In this document: positions 1-10,617 of the stretch, in pieces | How positions within the stretch are numbered: position 1 is the stretch's first letter | How the letters are laid out: each line of letters begins with the position of its first letter | DNA from: Leptasterias polaris | Taxonomy: Eukaryota; Echinodermata; Asteroidea; Forcipulatida; Asteriidae | NCBI GenBank assembly: GCA_037783415.1 | Contig: JAZGTN010000170.1 | Location: 4,445,501 to 4,509,500 of the forward strand | Length of the DNA stretch: 64,000 bases | Direction: 5' to 3' | The notes under the pieces: generated by a model | What the model was told of the DNA's origin: nothing | Seen by the model: the letters and a program-made list of their open reading frames with translations, nothing else | Databases searched by the model: none | Translations under genes and position numbers: made by a program

Positions 1-1597
1 GTAAATCAGATTGGCTAATTAAATATTCATACAGGGGAATAATTAATTAAGACTGTTTGTCAATAACAACCCAGGCTTACTAATGGGCGAACTGAGATAA
101 GTTCCATTATTGACAGACTTACAGAGTGCATAATAAACACATTCCAAATTGTTACTTATCTGAGGGTGATTGGACCTGATCCAAAAAGCACAACGTTGTA
201 GCCACAGTGCCAGGACAAATTAACAATTAATGACTAATTATGGCTAATTATAGCGCTCCTTTGATTAATTTTTTTGGCTTGGAACATCACTTATATAAAG
301 TATTTCACTTTTCAAAACACTTTATGTAGATCAGGAAACTAACAATTAACTTATTTTGAAATAAAATGTTTTAAAATAGTGTTTTTGTTACACTTATAGC
401 GCAATGCGGTTTGTACACTGTAATAAACGCGCAAAAAAGTGACGTCATGATGACGTGGGGAAAATGTTCAGTTAAATTTACATCTGCAATACAAGACATG
501 TCCATAACTGAAAAAAGTTTGAGGAACGGGTGTATACTTCTTGAGATGTGACAGAAACAAGTTTGGCTAATTAAATATTCATGCGCTGTCACGTGAATAA
601 TTAATTAAAATTGTTTGTCAATAATATCTAAGGATTACTTCTCGGCGAACTGTGATAAGTCCTATTCTTAATAGGCATTCACAAGTAGCGAACCATATTC
701 CAGGCTAACTGAACAATTGTTGGTGACTGAACCTAATCAAATAGCACAGCTTCGTAGCCATGGTTTGTGTTTGAACCACCAAAACGTTACTAAAACGTTT
801 TTTTTAATACGAAAAGAAAAAACACCTACAAATGACGTCATGATGACGTGACGAAAAATGTTAGACCGGAATCGACATCTACAATACAAGACGATGCCAT
901 AACTGAAAAAAGTTTGAAGATCGGCTGTGTACTTCTTGAGATATGGTGCTGCAAAGATTAACTAATTAAAGCTTTGAATTACCGTAATTTGACACCTGAT
1001 GACGTCACAGTAACAAAAATGTGTTTTTCATACTAATAAATTTGATAAGGTACACGATGGTATGTAACTTATCCCAATCCAATGCCTTTTAACGAAAACC
1101 CTATTAGAACGTACGTATATCCTCTCTCGATTCCAATATCACGGCAGTCTTTGACGCCTAGCCGTGATTGCGCAATCACGGCACAATTTGCTTCGTAGCC
1201 ATGGTTTGTGTTTGAACCACTAAAACGTTACTAAAACGTTTTTTGTTATACGAAAAGAAAAAACACCTACAAATGACGTCATGATGACGTGACGAAAAAT
1301 GTTAGACTGGAATCGACATCTACAATACAAGACGATGCCATAACTGAAAAAAAGTTTGAAGATCGGATGTTTACTTCTTGAGATATGGTGTAAATCAGAT
1401 TGGCTAATTAAATATTCATACAGCTGTGACGTGAATAATTAATTAAGATTTTTAATCTAATTACATCTAAAATTCAAGTCAGGGCATAAGCTTTAATATG
1501 ATATAGGATTTGTCTGCTTTTGATAATTCTAAGAATAACATATGGTCTTCGAAAGAGACACAGGTTAAGTCAATACGATTTGAGGGAAAGAAAGAAA

Positions 1598-1629
<32 letters not shown>

Positions 1630-1745
1630 TAAAAATCTGGACGATTTCAAAAGCTGTTCCGACTGAAAGTTCGGAACAGCTAATAAAAAAAATAAAAATC
1701 TGGACGATTTCAAAAGCTGTTCCGACTGAAAGTTCGGAACAGCTA
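1..1745 (+). mobile_element. 3' part of a Helentron/HINE-like element (unit 0), 5' end outside window
   Basis: This is non-coding repeat sequence that shares long blocks with 5370-6046, 7839-8503 and 9561-10247. Shared landmarks are an AT-rich inverted pair around TTAATTAATTATTCAC (near 14-52, 564-612 and 1395-1446), the CRE-type box TGACGTCATGATGACGT (441, 833, 1276) and a block beginning at 948. The segment ends in (AAT)n, an A-rich tract, two hairpins (1652-1681 and 1715-1744) and ACTAG. A 3' hairpin just before CTAG, and a matching short inverted repeat near the 5' end of the next unit, are the hallmarks of Helitron/Helentron ends. No Rep/helicase coding was seen, so the element is non-autonomous. 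Internally, 1-560 and 563-948 are diverged copies of one another. The family name is inference; the repeat structure is seen directly. Confidence 0.6.
1652..1744 (+). repeat. Two tandem 3' terminal hairpins of unit 0
   Basis: Two copies of a 30-nt hairpin lie at 1652-1681 and 1715-1744. Each has arms AGCTGTTCCGA and TCGGAACAGCT around a loop CTGAAAGT, and each is preceded by an A-rich tract and TCTGGACGATTTCAA. Six close relatives stand at 10248-10583. The same stem half, AGCTGTTCCG, reappears at 1778-1787 at the start of the next unit. Confidence 0.8.
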
Positions 1746-1750
1746 ACTAG

Positions 1751-4700
1751 ATATGTAGTGATTGTGAACAATCACAGAGCTGTTCCGTTCTGTTGACCAT
1801 AAAAGTTGTTTTTGTAGCTCGAGAATGGAACTAATTACTTTGTGTATATCCTGTAATCGTGTTTGAAATGAATGCATGTGATCATGCGTATTCATCGCAG
1901 TGTAAACAAATCAAACAAGATCGGATCTTGTTTGAAACCGAAAGTAAAGGTCAAAGTAAGCTACAAATCATTACGAATTTATGACGTGTGGTTCGGGAGA
2001 TATGGGTTTTTTGAGCTATGGGGTCACGGTTACCCAAGGCTAATCACCAATGCCCATTAGGAGTCTAGAACTGAAAAAAGTTTGAAAAACGGTTGTGTAG
2101 TTCTTGACATTTGGTCTCACTTCCGGTTGACCCGGAAGTAAAGGTCAACATGGGGTCACGGTTACCCAAGGATAATCTCCAATGCCCAAGGAGTCTATAA
2201 CTGAATTTTTTTTGAAAATTGGTTGTGTAGTTCTTGAGATATTGTCTTACTTCCTTTTGACCCATAGGTAAAGGTCAACATGGGGTCACGGTTACCCAAG
2301 GCTAATCTCCCATGCCCGAGAAGTCTTAACTGAAAAAAGTTTGAAAATCGGTTGTGCAGTTCTTCAGATAGGGTCTTACTTCCGGTTGACCCATAGATAA
2401 AGGTCAACATGGGGTCACGGTTACCCAAGGCTAATCTCCCATGCCCAAGGAGTCTATAACTGAAATAAGTTTGAAAATCGGTTGTGTAGTTCTTACGACA
2501 TGGTCCCACTTCCGGTTGACCCGGAAGTAAAGGTCAACATGGGGTCACGGTTACCCAAGGGTAATCTCCAATGCCCAAGAAGTCTATAACTGAAATAAGT
2601 TTGAAAATCGGTTGTGTAGTTCTTAAGACATGGTCCCACTTCCGGTTGACCCGGAAGTAAAGGTCAACATGGGGTCACGGTTACTCAAGGCTAATCTCCC
2701 GTGCATAAGGAATCTATAACTGAAAAAAGTTTGAAAAACGGTTGTGTAGTTCTTGAGATTTGGTCTCACTTCCGGTTGACCCGGAAGTAAAGGTCAACAT
2801 GGGGTCACGGTTACCCAAGGCTAATCTCCCTTGCCCAAGGAGTCTATAACTGAAAAAAGTTTGAAAATCGGTTGTGTAGTTTTTGAGATATGGTGTTTCT
2901 TTCGGTTGACCCGGAAGTAAAGGTAAACATGGGGTCACGGTTACCCAAGGCTAATATCCCATGCCCAAGAAGTCTATAACTGAAAAAAGTTTGAAAATCG
3001 GTTGTGTAGTTCTTGAGATAGGGTCCCACTTCCGGTTGACCCGGAAGTAAAGGTCAACATGGGGTCACGGTTACCCAAGGCTAATATCCAATGCCATTAG
3101 GAGTCTATAACTGAACAAAGTTTGAAAATCGGTTGTGTAGTTCTTGAGATTTGGTCTCACTTCCGGTTGACCCGGAAGTACAGGTCAACATGGTGTCACG
3201 GTTACCCAAGGCTAATCTCCAATGCCCAAGAAGTCTATAACTGAAAAAAGTTTGAAAATCGGTTGTGTAGTTCTTGAGATATGGTCCCACTTCCGGTTGA
3301 CACGGAAGTAAATGTCAACATGAGGTCACGGTTACCCAAGGCTAATCTCCCATGCCCAAGAAGTCTATAACTGAAAAAAGTTTGAAAATCGGTTGTGTAG
3401 TTCTTGAGATATGGTCTTACTTCCGGTTGACCCGGAAGTAAAGGTCAACATGGGGTCACGGTTACCCAAGGCTAATCTCCAATGCCCAAGAAGTCTATAA
3501 CTGAAAAAAGTTTGAAAATTGGTTGTGTAGTTCTTGAGATATGGTCTTACTTCCGGTTGACCCATAGGTAAAGGTCAACATGGGGTCACGGTTACTCAAG
3601 GCAAATCTCCAATGCCCAAGGAGTCTATAACTGAAAAAAGTTTGAAAATCGGTTGTGTAGTTCTTGAGATAGGGTCCCACTTCCGGTTGACCCGGAAGTA
3701 AAGGTCAACATGGGTCACGGTTACCCAAGGCTAATATCCAATGCCCATTAGGAGTCTATAACTGAAAAAAGTTTGAAAATTGGTTGTGTGGTTCTTGAGA
3801 TATGGTCTTACTTCCGGTTGACCCATAGGTAAAGGTCAACATGGGGTCACGGTTACCCAAGGCTAATATCCAATGCCCATTAGGAGTCTATAACTGAAAA
3901 AAGTTTGAAAATCGGGTGTGTAGTGCTTGAGAAATGGTCACACTTCCGGTTGACCCGGAAGTACAGGTCAACATGGTGTAATGTTTACCCAAGGCTAATC
4001 TCCAATGCCCAAGTAGTCTATAACTGAACAAAGTTTGAAAATCGGTTGTGTAGTTCTTGAGATATGGTCCCACTTCCGGTTGACACGGAAGTAAAGGTCA
4101 ACATGAGGTCACGGTTACCCAAGGCTAATCTCCCATGCCCAAGAAGTCTATAACTGAAAAAAGTTTGAAAATCGGTTGTGTAGTTCTTGAGATATGGTCT
4201 TACTTCCGGTTGACCCATAGGTAAAGGTCAACATGGGGTCACGGTTACTCAAGACTAATCTCCCATGCCCAAGGAGTCTATAACTGAAAAGATTTGAAAA
4301 TCGGGTGTGTAGTGCTTGAGAAATGGTCCCACTTCCGGTTGACCCGGAAGTAAAGGTCAACATGAGGTGACGGTTACCCAAGGCTAATCTCCCATGCCCA
4401 AGAAGTCTATAACTGAAAAAAGTTTGAAAATCGGTTGTGTAGTTCTTGAGATAGGGTCCCACTTCCGGTTGACCCGGAAGTAAAGGTCAACATGGGGTGA
4501 CGGTTACCCAAGGCTAATATCCAATGCCATTAGGAGTCTATAACTGAACAAAGTTTGAAAATCGGTTGTGTAGTTTTTGAGATATGGTGTAACTTCCGGT
4601 TGACCCGGAAGTAAAGGTCAACATGGGGTCACGGTTACCCAAGGCTAATCTCCAATGCCCAAGGAGTCTATAACTGACAAAAGTTTGAAAATCGGGTCTG

Positions 4701-6046
4701 TAGTTCTTGAGATATGGTCCCACTTCCGGTTGACACGGAAGTAAAGGTCAACATGAGGTCACGGTTACCCAAGGCTAATCTCCCATGCCCAAGAAGTCTA
4801 TAGCTGAAAAAAGTTTGAAAATCGGTTGTGTAGTTCTTGAGATATGGTCTTACTTCCGGTTGACCCATAGGTAAAGGTCAACATGGGGTCACGGTTACTC
4901 AAGACTAATCTCCCATGCCCAAGGAGTCTATAACTGAAAAGATTTGAAAATCGGGTGTGTAGTGCTTGAGAAATGGTCCCACTTCCGGTTGACCCGGAAG
5001 TAAAGGTCAACATGAGGTCACGGTTACCCAAGGCTAATATCCAATGCCATTAGGAGTCTATAACTGAAAAAAGTGTAAAAATCGGTTATGTAGTTCTTGA
5101 GATAGGGTCCCACTTCCGGTTGACCCGGAAGTAAAGGTCAACATGGGGTCACGGTTACCCAAGGCTAATATCCAATGCCATTAGGAGTCTATAACTGAAA
5201 AAAGTGTGAAAATCGGTTGGGTAGTTCTTGAAATATAGTCTCACTTCCGGTTGACCCGGAAGTAAAGGTCAACTTGGAGTCACGGTTACCCAAGGCTAAT
5301 TTCCAATGCCCAAGGAGTCAATAACTGAAAAAAGTGTGAAAATCGGCTGTGTACTTCTTGAGATATGGTGCTGCAAAGATTAACTCATTAAAGCTTTGAA
5401 TTACCGTAATTTGACACCTGATGACGTCACAGTAACAAAAATGTGTTTTTCATACTAATAAATTTGATAAGGTACACGATGGTATGTAACTTATCCCAAT
5501 CCAATGCCTTTTAACGAAAACCCTATTAGAACGTACGTATATCCTCTCTCGATTCCAATATCACGGCAGTCTTTGACGCCTAGCCGTGATTGCGCAATCA
5601 CGGCACAATTTGCTTCGTAGCCATGGTTTGTGTTTGAACCACCAAAACGTTACTAAAACGTTTTTTTGTACACAAAAAGAAAAATACGCCTACAAATGAC
5701 GTCATGATGACGTGACGAAAAATGTTAGAACAGATTTCACATCTACAATACGAGACGATCCCATATCTGAAAAAAGTTTGAAGATCGGATGTGTACTTTT
5801 AGAGATATGGTGTTAACAAGATTGGCTAATTAAATATTCACACAGCTGTGACGTGAATAATTAATTAAGAATTGTAATCTAATTACATCTAAAATTCAAG
5901 TCAGGGCATAAGCTTTAATATGATATAGGATTTGTCTGCTTTTGATAATTCTAAGAATAACATATGGTCTTCGAAAGAGACACAGGTTAAGTCAATACGA
6001 TTTGAGGGAAAGAAAGAAAAATAATAATAATAAAAAAAACTAGAAA
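1751..6046 (+). mobile_element. Helentron/HINE-like unit A (long satellite core)
   Basis: A 4.3-kb repeat unit begins just after ACTAG. Its head carries an imperfect-centre palindrome GTGATTGT-GA-ACAATCAC (1758-1775) and AGCTGTTCCG (1778-1787), which is complementary to the 3' hairpin stem. A head segment follows (about 1790-2026, nearly identical to 6082-6311), then about 25 monomers of a 130-bp satellite (2027-5369), then a tail segment (5370-6030) matching 948-1600. The unit runs directly into the next unit at 6040 through an A-rich tract and CTAG without any hairpin. There is no open reading frame for transposition proteins. Head plus satellite core plus tail plus hairpin is the plan known for HINE/pearl-type non-autonomous Helentrons; assigning this family to them is inference. 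Confidence 0.6.
2027..5369 (+). repeat. Satellite array 1, about 25 monomers of 130 bp
   Basis: This is a tandem array with a regular 130-bp period. Each monomer carries GGTCACGGTTACCCAAGGCT, then ATGCCCA-AGGAGTCTATAAC, then AAGTTTGAAAATCGGTTGTG, and an inverted pair ACTTCCGG/CCGGAAGT separated by TTGAC. Monomers differ by scattered point changes and by 1-2 bp indels such as the CCATTAGG variant. The last monomer grades into GGCTGTGTACTTCTTGAG, which is also found in the non-satellite tail segments, so the satellite seems to have arisen from the element's own sequence. Recurrent ~61-residue minus-strand reading frames are by-products of the repeat. Confidence 0.95.
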
Positions 6047-6050
6047 TGTA

Positions 6051-8503
6051 GTGATTGTGTACAATCACAACGCTGTTCCGTTCTGTTGACCATAAAAGTT
6101 GTTTTTGTAGCTCGAGAATCGAACTAATTACTTTGTGTATATCCTGTAATCGTGTTTGAAATGAATGCATGTGATCATGCGTATTCATCGCAGTGTAAAC
6201 AAATCAAACAAGATCGGATCTTGTTTGAAACCGAAAGTAAAGGTCAAAGTAAGCTACAAATCATTACGAATTTATGACGTGTGGTTCGGGAGATATGGGT
6301 TTTTCGAGCTATGGGGTCACGGTTACCCAAGGCTAATCACCAATGCCCATTAGGAGTCTAGAACTGAAAAAAGTTTGAAAAACGGTTGTGTAGTTCTTGA
6401 CATTTGGTCTCACTTCCGGTTGACCCGGAAGTAAAGGTCAACATGGGGTCACGGTTACCCAAGGATAATCTCCAATGCCCAAGGAGTCTATAACTGAAAA
6501 AAGTTTGAAAATCGGTTGTGCAGTTCTTCAGATAGGGTCTTACTTCCGGTTAACCCATAGATAAAGGTCAACATGGGGTCACGGTTACCCAAGGCTAATC
6601 TCCCATGCCCAAGGAGTCTATAACTGAAATAAGTTTGAAAATCGGTTGTGTAGTTCTTAAGACATGGTCCCACTTCCGGTTGACCCGGAAGTAAATGTCA
6701 ACATGGGGTCACGGTTACCCAAGGGTAATCTCCAATGCCCAAGAAGTCTATAACTGAAATAAGTTTGAAAATCGGTTGTGTAGTTCTTAAGACATGGTCC
6801 AACTTCCGGTTGACCCGGAAGTAAAGGTCAACATGGGGTCACGGTTACTCAAGGCTAATCTCCCGTGCATAAGGAATCTATAACTGAAAAAAGTTTGAAA
6901 AACGGTTGTGTAGTTCTTGAGATTTGGTCTCACTTCCGGTTGACCCGGAAGTAAAGGTCAACATGGGGTCACGGTTACCCAAGGCTAATCTCCCTTGCCC
7001 AAGGAGTCTATAACTGAAAAAAGTTTGAAAATCGGGTGGGTAGTGCTTGAGAAATGGTCCCACTTCCGGTTGACCCGGAAGTACAGGTCAACATGGTGTC
7101 ACGGTTACCCAAGGCTAATCTCCAATGCCCAAGTAGTCTATAACTGAAAAAAGTGTGAAAAACGGTTGTGTAGTTCTTTAGATTTGGTCCCACTTCCGGT
7201 TGACCCGGAAGTAAAGGTCAACATGGGGTCACGGTTACCCAAGGCTAATCTCCCGTGCATAAGGAATCTATAACTGAAAAAAGTTTGAAAAACGGTTGTG
7301 TAGTTCTTGAGATTTGGTCTCACTTCCGGTTGACCCGGAAGTAAAGGTCAACATGGGGTCACGGTTACTCAAGGCTAATCTCCCATGCCCAAGGAGTCTA
7401 TAACTGAAAAAAGTTTGAAAATCGGTTGTGTAGTTCTTGAGATAGGGTCCCACTTCCGGTTGACCCGGAAGTAAAGGTCAACATGGGGTCACGGTTACCC
7501 AAGGCTAATCTCCCTTGCCCAAGGAGTCTATAACTGAAAAAAGTTTGAAAATCGGGTGGGTAGTGCTTGAGAAATGGTACCACTTCCGGTTGACCCGGAA
7601 GTACAGGTCAACATGGTGTCACGGTTACCCAAGGCTAATCTCCAATGCCCAAGTAGTCTATAACTGAAAAAAGTGTGAAAAACGGTTGTGTAGTTCTTTA
7701 GATTTGGTCCCACTTCCGGTTGACCCGGAAGTAAAGGTCAACTTGGAGTCACGGTTACCCAAGGCTAATTTCCAATGCCCAAGGAGTCAATAACTGAAAA
7801 AAGTGTGAAAATCGGCTGTGTACTTCTTGAGATATGGTGCTGCAAAGATTAACTCATTAAAGCTTTGAATTACCGTAATTTGACACCTGATGACGTCACA
7901 GTAACAAAAATGTGTTTTTCATACTAATAAATTTGATAAGGTACACGATGGTATGTAACTTATCCCAATCCAATGCCTTTTAACGAAAACCCTATTAGAA
8001 CGTACGTATATCCTCTCTCGATTCCAATATCACGGCAGTCTTTGACGCCTAGCCGTGATTGCGCAATCACGGCACAATTTGCTTCGTAGCCATGGTTTGT
8101 GTTTGAACCACCAAAACGTTACTAAAACGTTTTTTTGTACACAAAAAGAAAAATACGCCTACAAATGACGTCATGATGACGTGACGAAAAATGTTAGAAC
8201 AGATTTCACATCTACAATACGAGACGATCCCATATCTGAAAAAAGTTTGAAGATCGGATGTGTACTTTTAGAGATATGGTGTTAACAAGATTGGCTAATT
8301 AAATATTCACACAGCTGTGACGTGAATAATTAATTAAGAATTTTAATCTAATTACATCTAAAATTCAAGTCAGGGCATAAGCTTTAATATGATATAGGAT
8401 TTGTCTGCTTTTGATAATTCTAAGAATAACATATGGTCTTCGAAAGAGACACAGGTTAAGTCAATACGATTTTAGGGAAAGAAAGAAAAATAATAATAAC
8501 TAG
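6051..8503 (+). mobile_element. Helentron/HINE-like unit B (shorter satellite core)
   Basis: This unit repeats unit A's plan: palindrome GTGATTGTGTACAATCAC at 6051-6068, GCTGTTCCG at 6072-6080, a head segment (6082-6311), about 12 satellite monomers (6312-7838), and a tail segment (7839-8490) almost identical to 5370-6030. It joins unit C at AATAATAACTAG (to 8503), again without a terminal hairpin. The very high identity of head and tail to unit A suggests recent tandem duplication or gene conversion. No coding sequence is seen. Confidence 0.6.
6312..7838 (+). repeat. Satellite array 2, about 12 monomers of 130 bp
   Basis: The monomer is the same as in array 1, with ACTTCCGG/CCGGAAGT in each unit. 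Multi-monomer blocks are duplicated inside the array: the variant ending CTTTAGATTTGGTCCC occurs near 7170 and again near 7690, and CCCGTGCATAAGGAATCT near 6862 and 7252. This indicates higher-order duplication of several monomers at once. Confidence 0.95.
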
Positions 8504-8667
8504 AGATAGTGATTGTGAACAATCACATAGCTGTTCCTGTAATTTTCTCTAACGGTTCAGGAGATATGATTATCTCAACTTATGAGCTCTTTTTTGGACC
8601 GGAAGTTAAGGTAAAAAATAAACCTGGTCTTCATTTTGATACGGAATTGAAATGAGCTTTTAAACCA

Positions 8668-9560
8668 GAAATAAAGGTCAACATGGGGTCATGGTAACCC
8701 TTGTCTAACATTGAATGCTTAAGGGGTTTATAAATGAAAAGAAATTGAAAATTGGGTGTGTGGTTCTTGAGATATGGTCTTACTTCCGGTTGACCCGGAA
8801 GTAAAGGTCAACATGGGGTCACGGTTACTCAAGGCTAATATCCAATGCCATTAGGAGTCTATAACTGAACAAAGTTTGAAAAACGGTTGTGTAGTTCTTG
8901 AGATTTGGTCTCACTTCCGGTTGACCCGGAAGTAAAGGTCAACATGGGGTCACGGTTACCCAAGGCTAATCTCCCTTGCCCAAGTAGTCTATAACTGAAC
9001 AAAGTTTGAAAATTGGTTGTGTAGTTCTTGAGATATGGTCTTACTTCCGGTTGACCCATAGGTAAAGGTCAACATGGGGTCACGGTTACTCAAGGCTAAT
9101 CTCCCATGACCAAGGAGTCTATAACTGAAAAGATTTGAAAATCGGGTGTGTAGTGCTTGAGAAATGGTCCCACTTCCGGTTGACCCGGAAGTAAAGGTCA
9201 ACATGGGGTCACGGTTACCCAAGGCTATTCTACAATGCCCATTAGGAGTCTATAACTGAATAAAGTTTGAAAATCGGTTGTGTAGTTATTGAGATATGAT
9301 CCCACTTCCGGTTGACCCGGAAGTAAAGGTCAACATGGGGTCACGGTTACCCAAGGCTAATCTCCCATGCCCAAGGAGTCTATAACTGAAAAAAGTTTGA
9401 AAATCGGTTGGGTAGTTCTTGAAATATAGTCTCACTTCCGGTTGACCCGGAAGTAAAGGTCAACATGGGGTCACGGTTACCCAAGGCTAATTTCCAATGC
9501 CCAAGGAGTCAATAACTGAAAAAAGTTTGAAAATCGGCTGTGTACTTCTTGAGATATGGT
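8668..9560 (+). repeat. Satellite array 3, about seven monomers of 130 bp
   Basis: This is the same 130-bp family as arrays 1 and 2. The first monomer (about 8668-8780) is degenerate: ATGGTAACCCTTGTCTAACA replaces the usual ACGGTTACCC segment. The array passes into the tail segment at 9561 exactly as arrays 1 and 2 do at 5370 and 7839. Confidence 0.93.
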
Positions 9561-10247
9561 GCTGCAAAGATTAACTCATTAAAGCTTTGAATTACCGTAA
9601 TTTGACACCTGATGACGTCACAGTAACAAAAATGTGTTTTTCATACTAATAAATTTGATAAGGTACACGATGGTATGTAACTTATCCCAATCCAATGCCT
9701 TTTAACGAAAACCCTTCTAGAACGTACGTATATCCTCTCTCGATTCCAATATCACGGCAGTCTTTGACGCCTAGCCGTGATTGCGCAATCACGGCACAAT
9801 TTGCTTCGTAGCCATGGTTTGTGTTTGAACCACCAAAACGTTACTAAAACGATTTTTTGTACACAAAAAGAAAAATACGCCTACAAATGACGTCATGATG
9901 ACGTGACGAAAAATGTTAGAACAGATTTCACATCTACAATACAAGACAAGTCCATAACTGAAAAAAGTTTGAAGATCGGATGTATACTTCTTGAGATATG
10001 GTGCGCACAAGATTGCCTAATTAAATATTCATACAGCTGTCACGTGAATAATTAATTAAGAATTTTAATCTAATTACATCTAAAATTTAAGTCAGGGCCT
10101 AAGCTTTACAATGGTATGTGATTTGTCTACTTTTGATAATTTTTAAAGGAACATATGGCGTTCGAAAGAGACACAGGTTAAGTCAATACGATTTTATGGA
10201 AAGGAAGAATAATAATAAAAAAAAATAAAAATCTCGACGAAAACAAT

Positions 10248-10583
10248 AGCTGTTCCGACTGAAAGGTCGGAACAGCTAATAATAAAAAAAATAAAAATCT
10301 CGACGAAAACAATAGCTGTTCCGACTGAAAGGTCGGAACAGCTAATAAAAATCTCGACGAAAACAATAGCTGTTCCGACTGAAAGGTCGGAACAGCTAAA
10401 AAGAATAAAAATCTTGACGAAAACAATAGCTGTTCCGACTGAAAGGTCGGAACAGCTAATAATAAAAAAAATAAAAATCTCGACGAAAACAATAGCTGTT
10501 CCGACTGAAAGGTCGGAACAGCTAAAAAGAATAAAAATCTTGACGAAAACAATAGCTGTTCCGACTGAAAGGTCGGAACAGCT
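10248..10583 (+). repeat. Block of six tandem 3' terminal hairpins
   Basis: Six identical 30-nt hairpins lie at 10248-10277, 10314-10343, 10368-10397, 10428-10457, 10494-10523 and 10554-10583. Arms are AGCTGTTCCGAC and GTCGGAACAGCT around TGAAAG. Spacers are A-rich and end in ATCTCGACGAAAACAAT or ATCTTGACGAAAACAAT. Spacer lengths alternate, so pairs of hairpins seem to have been duplicated together. The last is followed by AACTAG. Hairpin-before-CTAG is the expected Helitron-type terminator; multiplied termini are known from such elements, but six in a row is unusual in my experience. Confidence 0.9.
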
Positions 10584-10617
10584 AACTAGAGATTTAGTGT
10601 TTGCAGAAACAAACACT

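Larger units (their letters stand above)
8509..10589 (+). mobile_element. Helentron/HINE-like unit C, last unit of the series
   Basis: The head palindrome GTGATTGTGAACAATCAC is at 8509-8526, followed by AGCTGTTCC. The head is diverged (8538-8667: different sequence including GGACCGGAAGTTAAGG). About seven satellite monomers follow (8668-9560; the first is strongly decayed), then a tail segment (9561-10200) like those of units A and B, then a block of six 3' hairpins and ACTAG at 10584-10589. Only this unit and unit 0 keep 3' hairpins; the internal junctions A/B and B/C have lost them. No coding potential was found. Confidence 0.6.

Noticed and set aside
2065..9222. Many ~61-residue minus-strand frames such as MGPYLKNYTTDFQTFF
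   Set aside because: They repeat every 130 bp, overlap each other in shifting frames (130 is not a multiple of three), and track the satellite monomers. They are translation artefacts.
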